From Branchiostoma floridae (taxonomy: Eukaryota > Chordata > Leptocardii > Amphioxiformes > Branchiostomatidae): a stretch of 20,162 bases of DNA. Each line of letters begins with the position of its first letter. Position 1 is the stretch's first letter. The notes under the pieces were generated by a model. That model searched no databases, had not been told where the DNA came from, and saw only the letters and a program-made list of their open reading frames with translations. This document shows, piece by piece, positions 19,688 through 20,162 of the stretch. The DNA lies in assembly GCF_000003815.2 (NCBI RefSeq), contig NC_049983.1:27283183-27303344 (forward strand), in the 5' to 3' direction. The translations under genes were made by a program, and so were the position numbers.

Positions 19688-19950
19688 ACCTGTAGTGACC
19701 CCTAATCTCAGCTGTGTCCAGTTATAATGATGTACAGCACAGAGGTGTCCTGAACCTTCTCAATCAGGCTGGTCACATACCTGGTTGGTATCTCTCTAAC
19801 CACAACCAGTCGTAGATGGTGTCGGCACTGAGTGGTATCTGTCTAACCAGGTGTTTTGTGACATGACCTGTAGTATAATGACCCCTAACCTCAGCTGTGT
19901 GCAGTTATAATGATGTACAGCATAGAGGTGTTCTGAGCCTTCTCAATCAG
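19688..19950. repeat. Imperfect tandem duplication, period about 178 bp
   Basis: ACCTGTAGTGACCCCTAA from 19688 recurs from 19866 as ACCTGTAGTATAATGACCCC. Each is followed by a shared stretch of about 70 bp including CAGTTATAATGATGTACAGC and CTTCTCAATCAGGC. Related fragments with ACAACCAGTC and GGTGGTAT continue to about 20040. Confidence 0.85.
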
Positions 19951-20162
19951 GCCACCCACAACCAGTCACAGACATAGGTGGTATCTCTAGCCAGCTGTTA
20001 TGTGGCTCATAACCAGTCACAGGTGGTGTTGACACTCACGGCCAGGCTGTATGGGAAACGAAAAATAGAAATGTACATGTAAAATATACACGAAATATAC
20101 CGACGACTATTCTTTTTATGGGGTATGGAGTTTCCTTGTCTTTTATATCAAAGTTTTCATTC

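Overview
The window reads as non-bacterial, intron-rich animal DNA: spliced exons with GT/AG borders, long AT-rich introns, many short inverted-repeat elements and three assembly gaps (1960-2537, and two placeholder gaps of exactly 100 N at 5024-5123 and 7674-7773). The KDM5-type exons, a transposon-derived integrase gene of the KRBA2/SCAND3-like kind and the style of the repeats fit an invertebrate deuterostome, most likely a lancelet (Branchiostoma). That assignment is an inference from remembered families, not a search.

Layout, left to right. 1-3002: a split integrase gene on the plus strand. Its upstream exon ends at 118, a 1,008-bp intron follows, and the main exon carries an HHCC zinc-binding motif, a DDE integrase core, a 9-bp coding repeat, a gap, and a C-terminal cysteine-rich (CXC-like) tail. 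It is probably a degraded or imperfectly assembled transposon copy. 3003-5400: no gene seen. It holds a cluster of quasi-palindromic TGTTnnAACA motifs, a possible solo LTR, and two clusters of palindromes centred on CCTAGG, one forming nested perfect palindromes. 5400-8460: a possible 29-bp coding first exon on the minus strand (5703-5731), a probable LINE 3' tail, small CAAGGA...TCCTTG hairpins, two RFX X-box matches, a CRE, and two foldback MITE-like elements. 8831-9539: a four-unit tandem array of about 150-190 bp per unit, each unit carrying a consensus-like 5' splice site.

10255-20162: the start of a KDM5 histone-demethylase gene on the plus strand. A candidate promoter at 10255-10330 has E-box, ETS and CCAAT motifs. 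Exon 1 (coding 10714-10860) encodes most of the JmjN domain. Intron 1 is 3,415 bp. Exon 2 (14276-14353) continues JmjN, and intron 2 runs off the window. The ARID, JmjC, zinc and PHD parts lie downstream. The introns hold a YY1 site, a duplicated TATA-initiator module, minisatellite-like repeats, a TA-flanked MITE, smaller foldbacks and a tandem duplication.

The two recognised genes have no evident functional link. The main unexplained signal is the density of related palindromes and foldbacks, falling into at least three recurring motif families.
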